Shown here: piece after piece, positions 20,379 through 28,989 of the stretch
Position numbering within the stretch: the first letter of the stretch is position 1
Layout: every line of letters starts with the position of its first letter
Assembly (NCBI RefSeq): GCF_023541015.1
Contig: NZ_JALNPR010000005.1
Coordinates: 124,001-188,000 of the forward strand
Direction: 5' to 3'
Origin: Marivivens donghaensis
GTDB taxonomy: Bacteria > Pseudomonadota > Alphaproteobacteria > Rhodobacterales > Rhodobacteraceae
Length of the DNA stretch: 64,000 bases
Program-made: the position numbers and the translations under genes
The notes under the pieces: generated by a model
Database searches by the model: none
The model's input: only the letters and a program-made list of their open reading frames with translations
Told to the model about the DNA's origin: nothing

Positions 20379-21992
20379 ATGCCCCGTGCAAGACTGGCGG
20401 CTGTGGCCGGAAAACTCGCGATTGCCGATAAGGGCGATCTGACCCCGAACCAGCTCAAGACCGAAGTGCTGTCGGGCCTGACCGTTGCTTTGGCATTGGT
20501 GCCCGAAGCGGTCGCCTTTGCTTTCGTGGCGGGGGTTCACCCGTTGGTTGGCCTTTATGCGGCGTTTATCATTGGTTTGGTAACGGCGCTGATCGGTGGC
20601 CGTCCGGGTATGATTTCGGGCGCAACGGGTGCGTTGGCTGTAGTGATGGTCGCGCTGGTGGCTGAGCACGGCGTTGAATACCTCTTTGCCACTGTTGTTC
20701 TGATGGGGATCATCCAACTGATTGTTGGAGTAATGCATTGGGGCAAGTTCATCCGCCTCGTTCCGCACCCTGTTATGTTGGGCTTTGTGAACGGTCTGGC
20801 AATTGTGATCTTCCTTGCGCAGATGAGCCAGTTTCAGGTTCCGGGTAGTGCTGAGGCCGCAGGTCACGGTATGTCGGGTGGTGAATGGCTGTCGGGCATT
20901 CAGCTTTACATGATGCTGGGCCTTGTGGCTCTGACGATGGCGATCATCTGGGGTATTCCTAAGGTGACGAACATCATTCCCGCTCCGTTGGCGGGGATCG
21001 GCATCACCGCGATCATCGTGATTGCCTTTGGCATCGATGTGCCGCGCGTTGGTGACATGGCAGAGATCAAGGGCGGTCTGCCGATGTTCCATTTCCCGCA
21101 GGTGCCGATGACCTTTGAGACGCTCAAAATCATCCTGCCGTATTCTGTCATTCTGGCCGCGATTGGTCTGATCGAGAGCCTCCTGACGCTGAACCTTGTT
21201 GGTGAACTCACTGGCAAACGTGGTGGCGCATCGCAGGAGTGTATCGCGCAGGGCACCGCGAACTTTATCGCTGGTTTCTTTGGCACGATGGGCGGTTGCG
21301 CGATGATCGGTCAATCGATGATCAACGTGAAATCTGGTGGCCGCACCCGCGTGGCGGCGATCACTGCGGCGCTGTTCCTTTTGGCGTTCATCGTTGTGGC
21401 CTCTCCGCTCATTGAACAAATCCCGCTGGCGGCGCTGGTTGGTGTGATGTTCATGGTGGTGATCGGCACCTTTGCGTGGAACTCGTTCAAGATCCTGTTC
21501 CGCGTGCCGCTGACGGATGCCTTTGTGATAGTCCTCGTGACAGTTGTGACGGTTTGGACCGACCTCGCGACGGCTGTTGTGGTTGGTGTGATCGTGTCGG
21601 CACTGGCCTACGCATGGAACAACGCACGCCGTATCCACGCGAAAACCTATACCACGCCCGAAGGGGCGAAGGTCTATCAGGTCCAAGGCCCACTGTTCTT
21701 TGGCTCGACCGATGGCTTTATCGAGTTGTTCGACTTTGCTGGCGACCCGAGCCTTGTGATCGTGGACTTCAACGACAGCCGCGTGGCGGACCAATCTGCG
21801 TTGCAGGCGATTGAAACCGTTGCTGCGAAATACGAGCAGGCGGGTAAGAAAATCCAACTGCGTCACCTGAGCCGCGATTGCCACAAGCTTTTGACCAAAG
21901 CGGGGCACTTGATGGTCGATAGCGACGATGACCCAGATTACGAGATTGCCGTGGACTATGGTGTCCGCACTGGCATCTTGGGTGGACATTGA
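20379..21992 (+). CDS. SulP-family inorganic anion transporter with STAS domain
   Basis: The 537-residue protein has the SulP signature ALALVPEAVAFAFVAGVHPLVGLYAA near residues 35-60, about 10-12 membrane helices up to residue 415 and a C-terminal STAS domain (about 435-537). The family carries sulfate, bicarbonate or other anions; substrate cannot be fixed from sequence. Sulfate would be plausible because two sulfotransferases are encoded later in the window, though the gene is 35 kb away. An intrinsic terminator follows four bases after the stop. Confidence 0.93.
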   Translation: MPRARLAAVAGKLAIADKGDLTPNQLKTEVLSGLTVALALVPEAVAFAFVAGVHPLVGLYAAFIIGLVTALIGGRPGMISGATGALAVVMVALVAEHGVEYLFATVVLMGIIQLIVGVMHWGKFIRLVPHPVMLGFVNGLAIVIFLAQMSQFQVPGSAEAAGHGMSGGEWLSGIQLYMMLGLVALTMAIIWGIPKVTNIIPAPLAGIGITAIIVIAFGIDVPRVGDMAEIKGGLPMFHFPQVPMTFETLKIILPYSVILAAIGLIESLLTLNLVGELTGKRGGASQECIAQGTANFIAGFFGTMGGCAMIGQSMINVKSGGRTRVAAITAALFLLAFIVVASPLIEQIPLAALVGVMFMVVIGTFAWNSFKILFRVPLTDAFVIVLVTVVTVWTDLATAVVVGVIVSALAYAWNNARRIHAKTYTTPEGAKVYQVQGPLFFGSTDGFIELFDFAGDPSLVIVDFNDSRVADQSALQAIETVAAKYEQAGKKIQLRHLSRDCHKLLTKAGHLMVDSDDDPDYEIAVDYGVRTGILGGH

Positions 21993-21996
21993 TTTA

Positions 21997-22016
21997 GGGG
22001 CCTTCGGGCCCCTTTT
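21997..22016 (+). terminator. Intrinsic terminator after the SulP gene
   Basis: GGGGCC (21997-22002), a TTCG loop and GGCCCC (22007-22012) form a 6-bp stem followed by TTTT. Confidence 0.85.
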
Positions 22017-22069
22017 CATTTCTCAGCGCTGAGGAGTGGATGTATCGTGGTTCCATAGGGGGGGGCGCC

Positions 22070-22693
22070 ATGATGATCACTGACGTTGAGGATTTCTTTA
22101 CCAAAGGCTGCGGTCGCTGTGCCCGCTTTGAGACGCCAGATTGCTCGACCCAAATTTGGGGCGATGGTGTGCGGCAACTGCGCGAGATATGTTTAAACGC
22201 AGGGCTGACAGAAACGGTGAAATGGGGTCATGCCTGTTATACGCATGCTGGCCGAAACATCGTGATCATCGGGGCGTTCCGCGACAATTTCCGTTTGAAC
22301 TTTTTCAACGCGGGTCTGCTGAAGGACCCTGAGGGTGTTCTGGAAAAGCAGGGTGCAGAGACAAAGACACCCGACATGTTGCGCTTTACCGCGGCTGATC
22401 AGGTGGCAGCCAAAGCTGCAATCGCGGCGGCCTATATCGCCGAGGCGATGGGCTACGCAGAGGCGGGCATCAAGGAGAAGAAAACGACGACAGAGTTGGA
22501 GCTGCCAGAAGAATTGGCCAATGCTCTCGACGCTGATCCCGAAATGGCCGAAGCCTTTGCCGCACTGACACCGGGGCGGCGGCGCAGCTACGTGATGAAC
22601 CTAAACGCTGCCAAGCAAACGGCGACTCGCATCAATCGGATCGCCAAGTTTCGAGAGGGTATTCTGGCGGGCAAGGGGCTGAACGAACGTTAG
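22070..22693 (+). CDS. DUF1801/YdeI-like protein
   Basis: The 207-residue cytoplasmic protein has an N-terminal DUF1801-type domain (KWGHACYTHAGRNIVIIGAF near residues 51-70) and a C-terminal YdeI/OmpD-associated-like helix bundle (ALTPGRRRSYVMNLNAAKQ). YdeI relatives have been linked to peptide or bacteriocin resistance, but the biochemical role is unknown. The ATG at 22070 follows a run of G residues suited to ribosome binding; a frame extension to 22040 is less likely. It is convergent with the flavin reductase gene, four bases apart. Confidence 0.85.
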   Translation: MMITDVEDFFTKGCGRCARFETPDCSTQIWGDGVRQLREICLNAGLTETVKWGHACYTHAGRNIVIIGAFRDNFRLNFFNAGLLKDPEGVLEKQGAETKTPDMLRFTAADQVAAKAAIAAAYIAEAMGYAEAGIKEKKTTTELELPEELANALDADPEMAEAFAALTPGRRRSYVMNLNAAKQTATRINRIAKFREGILAGKGLNER

Positions 22694-22697
22694 GCGA

Positions 22698-23306
22698 TTA
22701 TGCCTTATCGTCGGGCCGCGTGAGCGAAAAGACCTCTTTGACGATCGCATAATCGCGGTAGCCAAGGCGGGCGAGCGGCTGGAAACGGGTCACATCGAAT
22801 ACGCCATCGACAAGGCAGTCATCGCGCATGTGCACGCCGATGACCTCACCAAAGATCGCGGTGCTTTCGTCCCCTTCGAGCTTTACGATCTGGGTGAGGC
22901 GGCATTCGAGCGAGGCAGGCGCATTGGCGACACGTGCGCAAGCGATCTTGTCACACTCGGCTTTATCAATGCCAGCGAATTCGAACTCATCGACGTCGGC
23001 TGCATGGCTGCCCGAGGTCGCATTCATCGCGTCGCGCATCGCGTATTCAACGATGTTCACACAGAAGACACCTGTTTCGCGGATATTGGCGAGGCTGTCC
23101 TTGCCGTCGCGATCAACCTTTGTGCCGCTGGAGGAGAACATGACTTGGGGCGGCGTGTAGGCGACGGCGTTAAAGAACGAATATGGGGCCAAATTGTCGA
23201 CGCCATCCGCGCCACGGCTCGAAATCCAGCCAATCGGACGGGGAGAGACAATCGCGTTGAACGGATTATGCGGCAGGCCGTGGCCATCGGCCGGACGATA
23301 GAACAT
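22698..23306 (-). CDS. Flavin reductase family protein (FMN-binding)
   Basis: The 202-residue protein has the fold signature of flavin reductase-like split-barrel proteins: NPFNAIVSPRPIGWISSRG near residues 14-32 and NLAPYSFFNAVAYTPPQVMFSS near 38-59. Members bind FMN and reduce flavins or act as small-molecule oxidoreductases; the partner enzyme is unknown. It is convergent with the YdeI-like gene and divergent from the GNAT-EcsC gene. Confidence 0.9.
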   Translation of the reverse strand: MFYRPADGHGLPHNPFNAIVSPRPIGWISSRGADGVDNLAPYSFFNAVAYTPPQVMFSSSGTKVDRDGKDSLANIRETGVFCVNIVEYAMRDAMNATSGSHAADVDEFEFAGIDKAECDKIACARVANAPASLECRLTQIVKLEGDESTAIFGEVIGVHMRDDCLVDGVFDVTRFQPLARLGYRDYAIVKEVFSLTRPDDKA

Positions 23307-23390
23307 AGTAAAAGGACCCTTATCTGGTTTGCGGCAGAGGTAGCGTCATGCTAGGGCGGCTTCCAGACTTTATGCGGAAAAAAGCTCGGA

Positions 23391-24707
23391 ATGATCCAAC
23401 TGACTTTGGAAACAGCGCAGGATTGGTGGGAAGTTGAGGCACTGTATGACCTCTGCTTTGCTCCTGGTCGGACGGCACTCTCGTCGTATCGGCTTCGCGA
23501 TGGTGTTGATCCGATTGCGCAGCTTTGTTTCACCGCACGGGATCAGGACGGAATTCTCGCGGGTGTGATCCGCAACTGGCCTGTCTATGTGGGTGATCGG
23601 TTGGCGATCCTCCTCGGTCCTGTGGCCGTTCACCCGACCCGTCAAGGCGAAGGTGTCGGTGGCGCGCTCATGCGTAAGACCCTGAACCGCGCCTTTGACC
23701 TGGGATGGTCGCGGGTGATGCTGGTGGGCGATTATCCCTATTACAAACGGTTCGGTTTCTTCCACCTAGAAGGCGTCGAGATGCCGCCGCCGACAAACCC
23801 TGACCGCGTTCTGGGCTATAACCTTTGTCCGTCGGCATGGACGGGTGTTACGGGCAAAGTTCTGCCCGCCCCTGATTGTAATCCCGGTGGTCGTCCCCAT
23901 TTAGAGGACATGATCACGAAAAGCCCGCCTCGACTGATTAACCCGACCAACCCTCTTGATGCTGCTGGGCGTGAGAGGGTGCGGGCCTTAGCGCAGCGTC
24001 AGGCATCTGCAAACGGTATGTTGATGCAGGTGATCACCTATGTGGGTGGTCAGGTCGAGGACGGCATGAAAATGCTGCCCGCCGCGTTCCGAACCAAAAT
24101 CGAAGGGGCCGCGCGCACTGCACTAGAGCGCAGTTTCCATCTGGCCAAAGCATCGCGGCAAGGTCCGTTAGAGCGGGCCGTTGCAGGCGACCGCATGCAC
24201 AAGGTAATCGGCGCGATTTCAGGCGCATTGGGTGGTGTTGGTGGCGTACCGACCGCGATTGCAGAGATACCTGTTGCGACGACGATTATCTTCCGTGCCG
24301 TGCAGGGCGTGGCGCAAACCTATGGTGAAGATATCGACAGCGACGAAACCCGCGCAGAGTGTTTGCGCGTGTTCAGCGCGGGTGGTCCTGATGCCGATGA
24401 CGACGGGATTGATACGAGTTTCATCGGGGCGCGCGTGGCCCTAACAGGACCTGCAATCCATTCCTTGATCGCGAAGGTTGCCCCTAAATTTGCGGCTGTG
24501 TTAACGCAAAAGCTCGCCACGCAAGCGGTACCTGTTCTGGGCGCGGCTGCGGGGGCGGGAACCAATTTGGCCTTTGTGAACTACTACACCGAAATGGCGC
24601 ATGTTCACTTTGGGCTGCGGCAGTTGGCGCGGGAATTCGACCCCGATCAAGTGATCGAGGCCTTCCATGCGGAAACGGTTAAAGGGCGATCTGTCGCGAA
24701 ACGCTGA
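23391..24707 (+). CDS. GNAT acetyltransferase fused to EcsC-family domain
   Basis: Residues 1-165 form a YhbS-type N-acetyltransferase with the acetyl-CoA motif HPTRQGEGVGGALM (81-94) and the later YYKRFGF motif. From about residue 200 to 425 the sequence is an EcsC-family domain, recognisable by GMLMQVITYVGGQVEDGMK, the glycine-rich GAISGALGGVGGVP stretch and paired hydrophobic helices. The two domains are normally separate proteins. The linker contains no obvious remnants of a stop and restart, though an ATG with AGAGGAC just upstream occurs near the junction. Function of EcsC-family proteins in this group is unknown. It ends next to the convergent ptsP gene. Confidence 0.85.
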   Translation: MIQLTLETAQDWWEVEALYDLCFAPGRTALSSYRLRDGVDPIAQLCFTARDQDGILAGVIRNWPVYVGDRLAILLGPVAVHPTRQGEGVGGALMRKTLNRAFDLGWSRVMLVGDYPYYKRFGFFHLEGVEMPPPTNPDRVLGYNLCPSAWTGVTGKVLPAPDCNPGGRPHLEDMITKSPPRLINPTNPLDAAGRERVRALAQRQASANGMLMQVITYVGGQVEDGMKMLPAAFRTKIEGAARTALERSFHLAKASRQGPLERAVAGDRMHKVIGAISGALGGVGGVPTAIAEIPVATTIIFRAVQGVAQTYGEDIDSDETRAECLRVFSAGGPDADDDGIDTSFIGARVALTGPAIHSLIAKVAPKFAAVLTQKLATQAVPVLGAAAGAGTNLAFVNYYTEMAHVHFGLRQLAREFDPDQVIEAFHAETVKGRSVAKR

Positions 24708-26978
24708 TCAGCTCTGCTTGGACAGCCATTCGCCGATCGCCTCGCGGACCGATTGTTCCCCACGGGCGCGGGAATCGGCAATGACGCCGCGTGCTTCGTT
24801 CAAGTTCACACGGCGCAGCAGATGTTTCACGGGACCGATCGAGGCTGGTCGCATCGACAGGGTGCGTAGACCAATCGCAGCAAGGCAGACCGCTTCGATC
24901 GGGCGGCCAGCATCTTCACCACAAAACGACACGGGTTTGCCTGCCTTGGCACAGCGTTCTACGACCAGTTCGAGGAACGACAAGAAGCTGACGTTTAGCG
25001 TGTCATAGCGGCGGCGGACGCGTTCGTTTTCACGGTCAGCGGCAAAGAAGAACTGCTTGAGGTCGTTCCCGCCAATCGACAAGAAATCCACCTCTTCAAA
25101 GAAAGCGTCAGGCGCAAAGGCAAGGCTGGGGGTCTCCAGCATCGCGCCCACTTCGATCTTGGACGGCAGCGGGTGGCCTAGGATGCGTTCGCGGTCCAAG
25201 GCTTTGTTCATCTCGGCCTTCGCGTCGCGGAATTCCTGTAGCTGCGCCACAAAGGGGAACATAATGGTCAGCGGACGACCGTGTGCAGCGCGGATCAGCG
25301 CCTGTAGCTGCATCCGCAAAACCCCCGGTTTGTCGAGGCCCACGCGGATCGCACGCCAGCCCATCGCGGGGTTCGGTTCGTCCTGCGCCTGCATGTAGGG
25401 CAGAACCTTGTCCGACCCGATGTCGAGCGTGCGGAACGCAACGCGTTTGTTGTTCGCAGCATCTATGACGCGAGAATAGAGCGCCGAAAGCTCTGCACGT
25501 TTCGGCATCTGATTACGGATCAGGAACTGGAGCTCTGTGCGAAATAGCCCCACGCCTTCGGCCCCCGATGAGGGCAGCGACGGTAGGTCGGCCATAAGGC
25601 CTGCGTTCATATGCAAGTTCACGGTCGTACCGCAAAGTGCAGTCGCAGGCAGGTCGCGGATCGAAGCGTAGCGTTCTTGGGCCAAGGCTTGCATCGCGAT
25701 TTTATCGCGGAAAGCGTTGTGCACGTTTTCATCCGGCCGCAGGTGTACGATCCCTTGGTCGCCATCAACGAGGATCGGATCGCCGTTGAGTGCCTCAGCG
25801 GTGATGTTTTTTGCGTGAATGACAAGCGGGATCGCCCATGCGCGGGCCACGATGGCCGCGTGCGACCCGACGGAGCCTTCTTCAAGAACGATACCGCGCA
25901 GACCCTTGCCGTATTCCAGCAATTCACCCGGCCCGATGTTGCGCGCTACGAGAACGGCATTCTCTGGCATCGCGGCGCCGGTCTCTTTGCCTTGGCCCGT
26001 CAGGATGCGGAGCAGGCGGTTCGACAGATCGTCGAGGTCATGTAGACGGTCGCGCAGGTAAGCGTCGCCCGCGCTATTCATCCGACTGCGGGCAAGGGAT
26101 TGTTCTTTTTCGACGGCAGCTTCGGCAGATAGGCCGCTCTGAACGTCTTCTTCCATGCGGCGCATCCAGCTGCGGGAGTTCGCAAACATGCGATACGCTT
26201 CGAGCACCTGAACCTGTTCGGTGTTCACAGTCGTTGTCGTGTTCAGCATGTCATCGACAGAAACACGCAGCGTATCAACGGCTTCGCGCAGGCGTGCCAG
26301 TTCGCTGTCGGGGTCATCGGCGACAGGGTTCGTCACAACAACGCGCGGTTCGTGCAGGTAAACGTGGCCGTCGGTTGCGCCTTCTTGACCCGTGGTGCCA
26401 CGGAACAGAACGGGCTGTTGGTGACGGGCAGTCATGGCCGAACCTTCGCCCACAAATGCGCCCAGCTCTGCCATTTCGGCGAGAACCATTGCGACAACTT
26501 CAAGCGCGTAAACCTCGTCTGCGGAAAATTCGCGAGCTTCTCTGGACTGCACGACCAGAACGCCCAAGGCGCTGCCAAGTCGCTGGATCGGCACACCGCA
26601 GAAGGACGAATATCGTTCTTCGCCCGTTTCCGGCATATAGCGGAACCCTTTGGCGGCGGGCGCGTCGGCGGTGTTGATTACGCTGCGGGTGCGAGCAACG
26701 CGGCCCACCAGACCTTCGCCCAAACGCATCCGTGTTTGGTGGACAGCGGCCGCGTCCAGACCTTCGGTCGCGCAAAGTTCGAGCGTTTCAGAATCACGGA
26801 ATAGGTAAATCGAGCACACCTGTGTCTGCATCGAGGATGCGATCAGGTGCACGATTTTATCCAGTCGAGCCTGCCCTGCGGCATCCTCGGCCATGGTGTC
26901 GCGCAAGCGGCCCAGCAGCTTGCGGCTGTCGCTTTCGATCCTGTGTCCCATCGGTCCATCCGTTTTTGTTACGCCCAT
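24708..26978 (-). CDS. ptsP: PEP-protein phosphotransferase with GAF domain (enzyme I-Ntr)
   Basis: The 756-residue protein has an N-terminal GAF domain (about residues 36-175), a helical HPr-binding region and the PEP-utilising domain. The phosphorylated histidine is His373 in EEGSVGSHAAIVARA, and the PEP-binding barrel includes RTELQFLIR and GGNDLKQFFFAADREN. This is the first enzyme of the nitrogen-related PTS, which signals nitrogen, potassium or glutamine status through NPr and EIIA-Ntr. It lies downstream of lysC, from which it is separated by a strong terminator, so it needs its own promoter in 26979-27081. Met1 or Met10 could be the start. Confidence 0.95.
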   Translation of the reverse strand: MGVTKTDGPMGHRIESDSRKLLGRLRDTMAEDAAGQARLDKIVHLIASSMQTQVCSIYLFRDSETLELCATEGLDAAAVHQTRMRLGEGLVGRVARTRSVINTADAPAAKGFRYMPETGEERYSSFCGVPIQRLGSALGVLVVQSREAREFSADEVYALEVVAMVLAEMAELGAFVGEGSAMTARHQQPVLFRGTTGQEGATDGHVYLHEPRVVVTNPVADDPDSELARLREAVDTLRVSVDDMLNTTTTVNTEQVQVLEAYRMFANSRSWMRRMEEDVQSGLSAEAAVEKEQSLARSRMNSAGDAYLRDRLHDLDDLSNRLLRILTGQGKETGAAMPENAVLVARNIGPGELLEYGKGLRGIVLEEGSVGSHAAIVARAWAIPLVIHAKNITAEALNGDPILVDGDQGIVHLRPDENVHNAFRDKIAMQALAQERYASIRDLPATALCGTTVNLHMNAGLMADLPSLPSSGAEGVGLFRTELQFLIRNQMPKRAELSALYSRVIDAANNKRVAFRTLDIGSDKVLPYMQAQDEPNPAMGWRAIRVGLDKPGVLRMQLQALIRAAHGRPLTIMFPFVAQLQEFRDAKAEMNKALDRERILGHPLPSKIEVGAMLETPSLAFAPDAFFEEVDFLSIGGNDLKQFFFAADRENERVRRRYDTLNVSFLSFLELVVERCAKAGKPVSFCGEDAGRPIEAVCLAAIGLRTLSMRPASIGPVKHLLRRVNLNEARGVIADSRARGEQSVREAIGEWLSKQS

Positions 26979-27081
26979 CTATAAGCGACCTCTGTAAGGA
27001 ATGGGAGTGGACAAAAGGTGTCACGGCAAACTCTTGCTATCGCAGCATTTTTTCGCAGCTGCAGCATGGGGTATTTGCACA

Positions 27082-27116
27082 AGAAAAAGGCCGCCAGTGG
27101 AAACCCACGACGGCCC
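27082..27116 (-). terminator. Intrinsic terminator after lysC
   Basis: On the minus strand GGGCCGTCGTGG pairs with CCACTGGCGGCC across a GTTT loop, with one bulge, and is followed by TTTTTCTT. It lies 22 bases after the lysC stop and before ptsP. Confidence 0.85.
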
Positions 27117-27137
27117 ATCGTAAGGATTTAGGCTGGT

Positions 27138-28394
27138 TTAGCCTTTGTCGAGCTCGAACGCATCGTGGAGCGCTTGAACAGCGAGTTCCATGTATTTGCG
27201 GTCGATCAGGACAGAGATTTTGATTTCCGAGGTGGCGATAACTTTGATGTTGATGCCTTCTTTGGACAGGACTTCGAACATCTTAGCAGCCACGCCAGCG
27301 TGGGACCGCATGCCGATGCCAACAACCGAAACCTTTGCTACTTCGGTGTCTGCTTCGAGACGGTCAAAGTTGATCAGACCTTTTTCTTTGGCATCGTTCA
27401 GCGCCTTTTCTGCACGCATCTTTTGTTCGATGGGGCAGGAGAAGGTCATGTCGGTTACGCCGCCAGCATGGCCCTGATAGTTTTGTTCAGAGATGTTCTG
27501 AACGATCATATCGACGTTCACGCCTGCTTCGGACAGGGGCCCAAAGATTGCGGCAGCGATACCCGGTTTGTCCTCGATGGTAACGAGGGTCATTTTCGCT
27601 TCTTCGCGGGAATAGGCGACACCGGAAACGACGTTGGATTCCATGATTTGCTCCTCTGCGCAGACCAGCGTGCCTGCGTCATCTGACGGTTCTTCGAACG
27701 AGCTCAGCACGCGCAGTTTTACATTGTAGCGCATGGCCAATTCGACCGAACGGGTTTGCAGAACCTTCGCACCAAGCGAGGCCAGTTCCAGCATTTCTTC
27801 AAAAGCGATTTTATCGAGCTTACGTGCCTTCGACGTGATGCGCGGGTCGGTGGTGTAGACCCCGTCAACGTCGGTGTAGATGTCACAACGTTCAGCTTCG
27901 AATGCAGCGGCAAAGGCAACAGCGGTGGTGTCAGAGCCACCACGGCCAAGGGTGGTGATGCGGCCTTCGGGCGAGATGCCTTGGAAGCCAGCGACCACGG
28001 CAACCTTCATGCCCTCGTCGAACTTTTTATTGATGTTCTCGCTTGGGATCTCTTCGATCCGCGCAGCGCCGTGCGCGCTGGTGGTTTTGACCGGAACCTG
28101 CCAGCCCTGCCAGCTGCGCGCTGGAATACCCATTTCCTGAAGGCGCAGCGCCATCAGACCTGCGGTGACGTTCTCACCAGAGGAGACAATCGCATCGTAT
28201 TCACGCGCGTCATAGAGCGGCGAGGTTTCATTCACCCAGCCAACCAGTTCGTTTGTCTTACCCGACATTGCCGAAACGATGACGATTACGTCATAGCCTT
28301 TGGCAACCTCGAGAGAGACACGTTTAGCGGCGCGGGCGATGCGGTCGAGGTTGGCGACCGAAGTCCCACCGAATTTCATGACAAGCGTCGGCAT
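27138..28394 (-). CDS. lysC: Aspartate kinase
   Basis: The 418-residue enzyme phosphorylates aspartate at the start of lysine, threonine and methionine synthesis. It begins MPTLVMKFGGTSV with the kinase KFGGTS motif, has the RGGSDTTAVA motif mid-protein and two C-terminal ACT domains that bind feedback inhibitors. The start at 28394 is preferred over one five codons upstream because AAGGGAC lies at proper spacing. It is followed by a strong terminator and then ptsP. Confidence 0.97.
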   Translation of the reverse strand: MPTLVMKFGGTSVANLDRIARAAKRVSLEVAKGYDVIVIVSAMSGKTNELVGWVNETSPLYDAREYDAIVSSGENVTAGLMALRLQEMGIPARSWQGWQVPVKTTSAHGAARIEEIPSENINKKFDEGMKVAVVAGFQGISPEGRITTLGRGGSDTTAVAFAAAFEAERCDIYTDVDGVYTTDPRITSKARKLDKIAFEEMLELASLGAKVLQTRSVELAMRYNVKLRVLSSFEEPSDDAGTLVCAEEQIMESNVVSGVAYSREEAKMTLVTIEDKPGIAAAIFGPLSEAGVNVDMIVQNISEQNYQGHAGGVTDMTFSCPIEQKMRAEKALNDAKEKGLINFDRLEADTEVAKVSVVGIGMRSHAGVAAKMFEVLSKEGINIKVIATSEIKISVLIDRKYMELAVQALHDAFELDKG

Positions 28395-28505
28395 GGCTGT
28401 CCCTTGCAAAATATCGCGATCCCCTTAGCTGGCATTGCGATAAAGGGCAATTGTCCAAACGTAAGGATGCGTCATTTTTGTAACAAAAGACGGCGGTAAA
28501 TTGGG

Positions 28506-28919
28506 CTAGTTCGTCTGTTTGCGCGGGGTGAAAGGGAGGGGCGCAACGGGAATGCCCTCTTCGAGGAGTTTGATCGCCTCTTCGGGCTTCGTTTCGCCGT
28601 AGATGTTGCGCTTTGGCGCGTCGCCCTCGTGCATTTTGCGGGCTTCAGACGCAAAGCTCATCCCGACGTAGTCAGAGTTATCTTCGACCTCTTTGCGCAG
28701 TTTCGCAATCGCCTCTTCTTCGGGGGATGCTGTCGTGGTCAGCGGACGGTCGTGATCTGTCCGAACTGACGGCGCCATGAGGGATTTGGTCACTTTCGCT
28801 GATCCACACTGCGTGCAGGCGACCAGTCCGGAGGAGTGAAGCGTGTCAAACGCCTCTCCGGATTTGAACCAGCTTTCAAAGCTGTGGCCTTGGTCGCACT
28901 TCAGTGCGTAGCGGATCAT
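28506..28919 (-). CDS. DUF1178 family protein
   Basis: The 137-residue protein has a zinc-ribbon-like N-terminus with Cys8, His12, Cys35 and Cys38 (CTQCGSAKVTKSLMAPSVR), the hallmark of DUF1178. These proteins are widespread in alphaproteobacteria and their function is unknown. The remainder is charged and contains no membrane segment. It lies between lysC and a chemoreceptor gene, all on the minus strand. Confidence 0.9.
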   Translation of the reverse strand: MIRYALKCDQGHSFESWFKSGEAFDTLHSSGLVACTQCGSAKVTKSLMAPSVRTDHDRPLTTTASPEEEAIAKLRKEVEDNSDYVGMSFASEARKMHEGDAPKRNIYGETKPEEAIKLLEEGIPVAPLPFTPRKQTN

Positions 28920-28989
28920 GATGAACCCTCAGTTTCGCGACTATCATTCAGAATTAGCGCGTCTTGATCGTCTGGAAAAGGGGCGCGCG

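Noticed and set aside
20340-22019. A 559-codon minus-strand frame opposite the SulP gene
   Set aside because: It is rich in His, Arg and Asn, as expected from antisense of a membrane-protein gene, with no family similarity.
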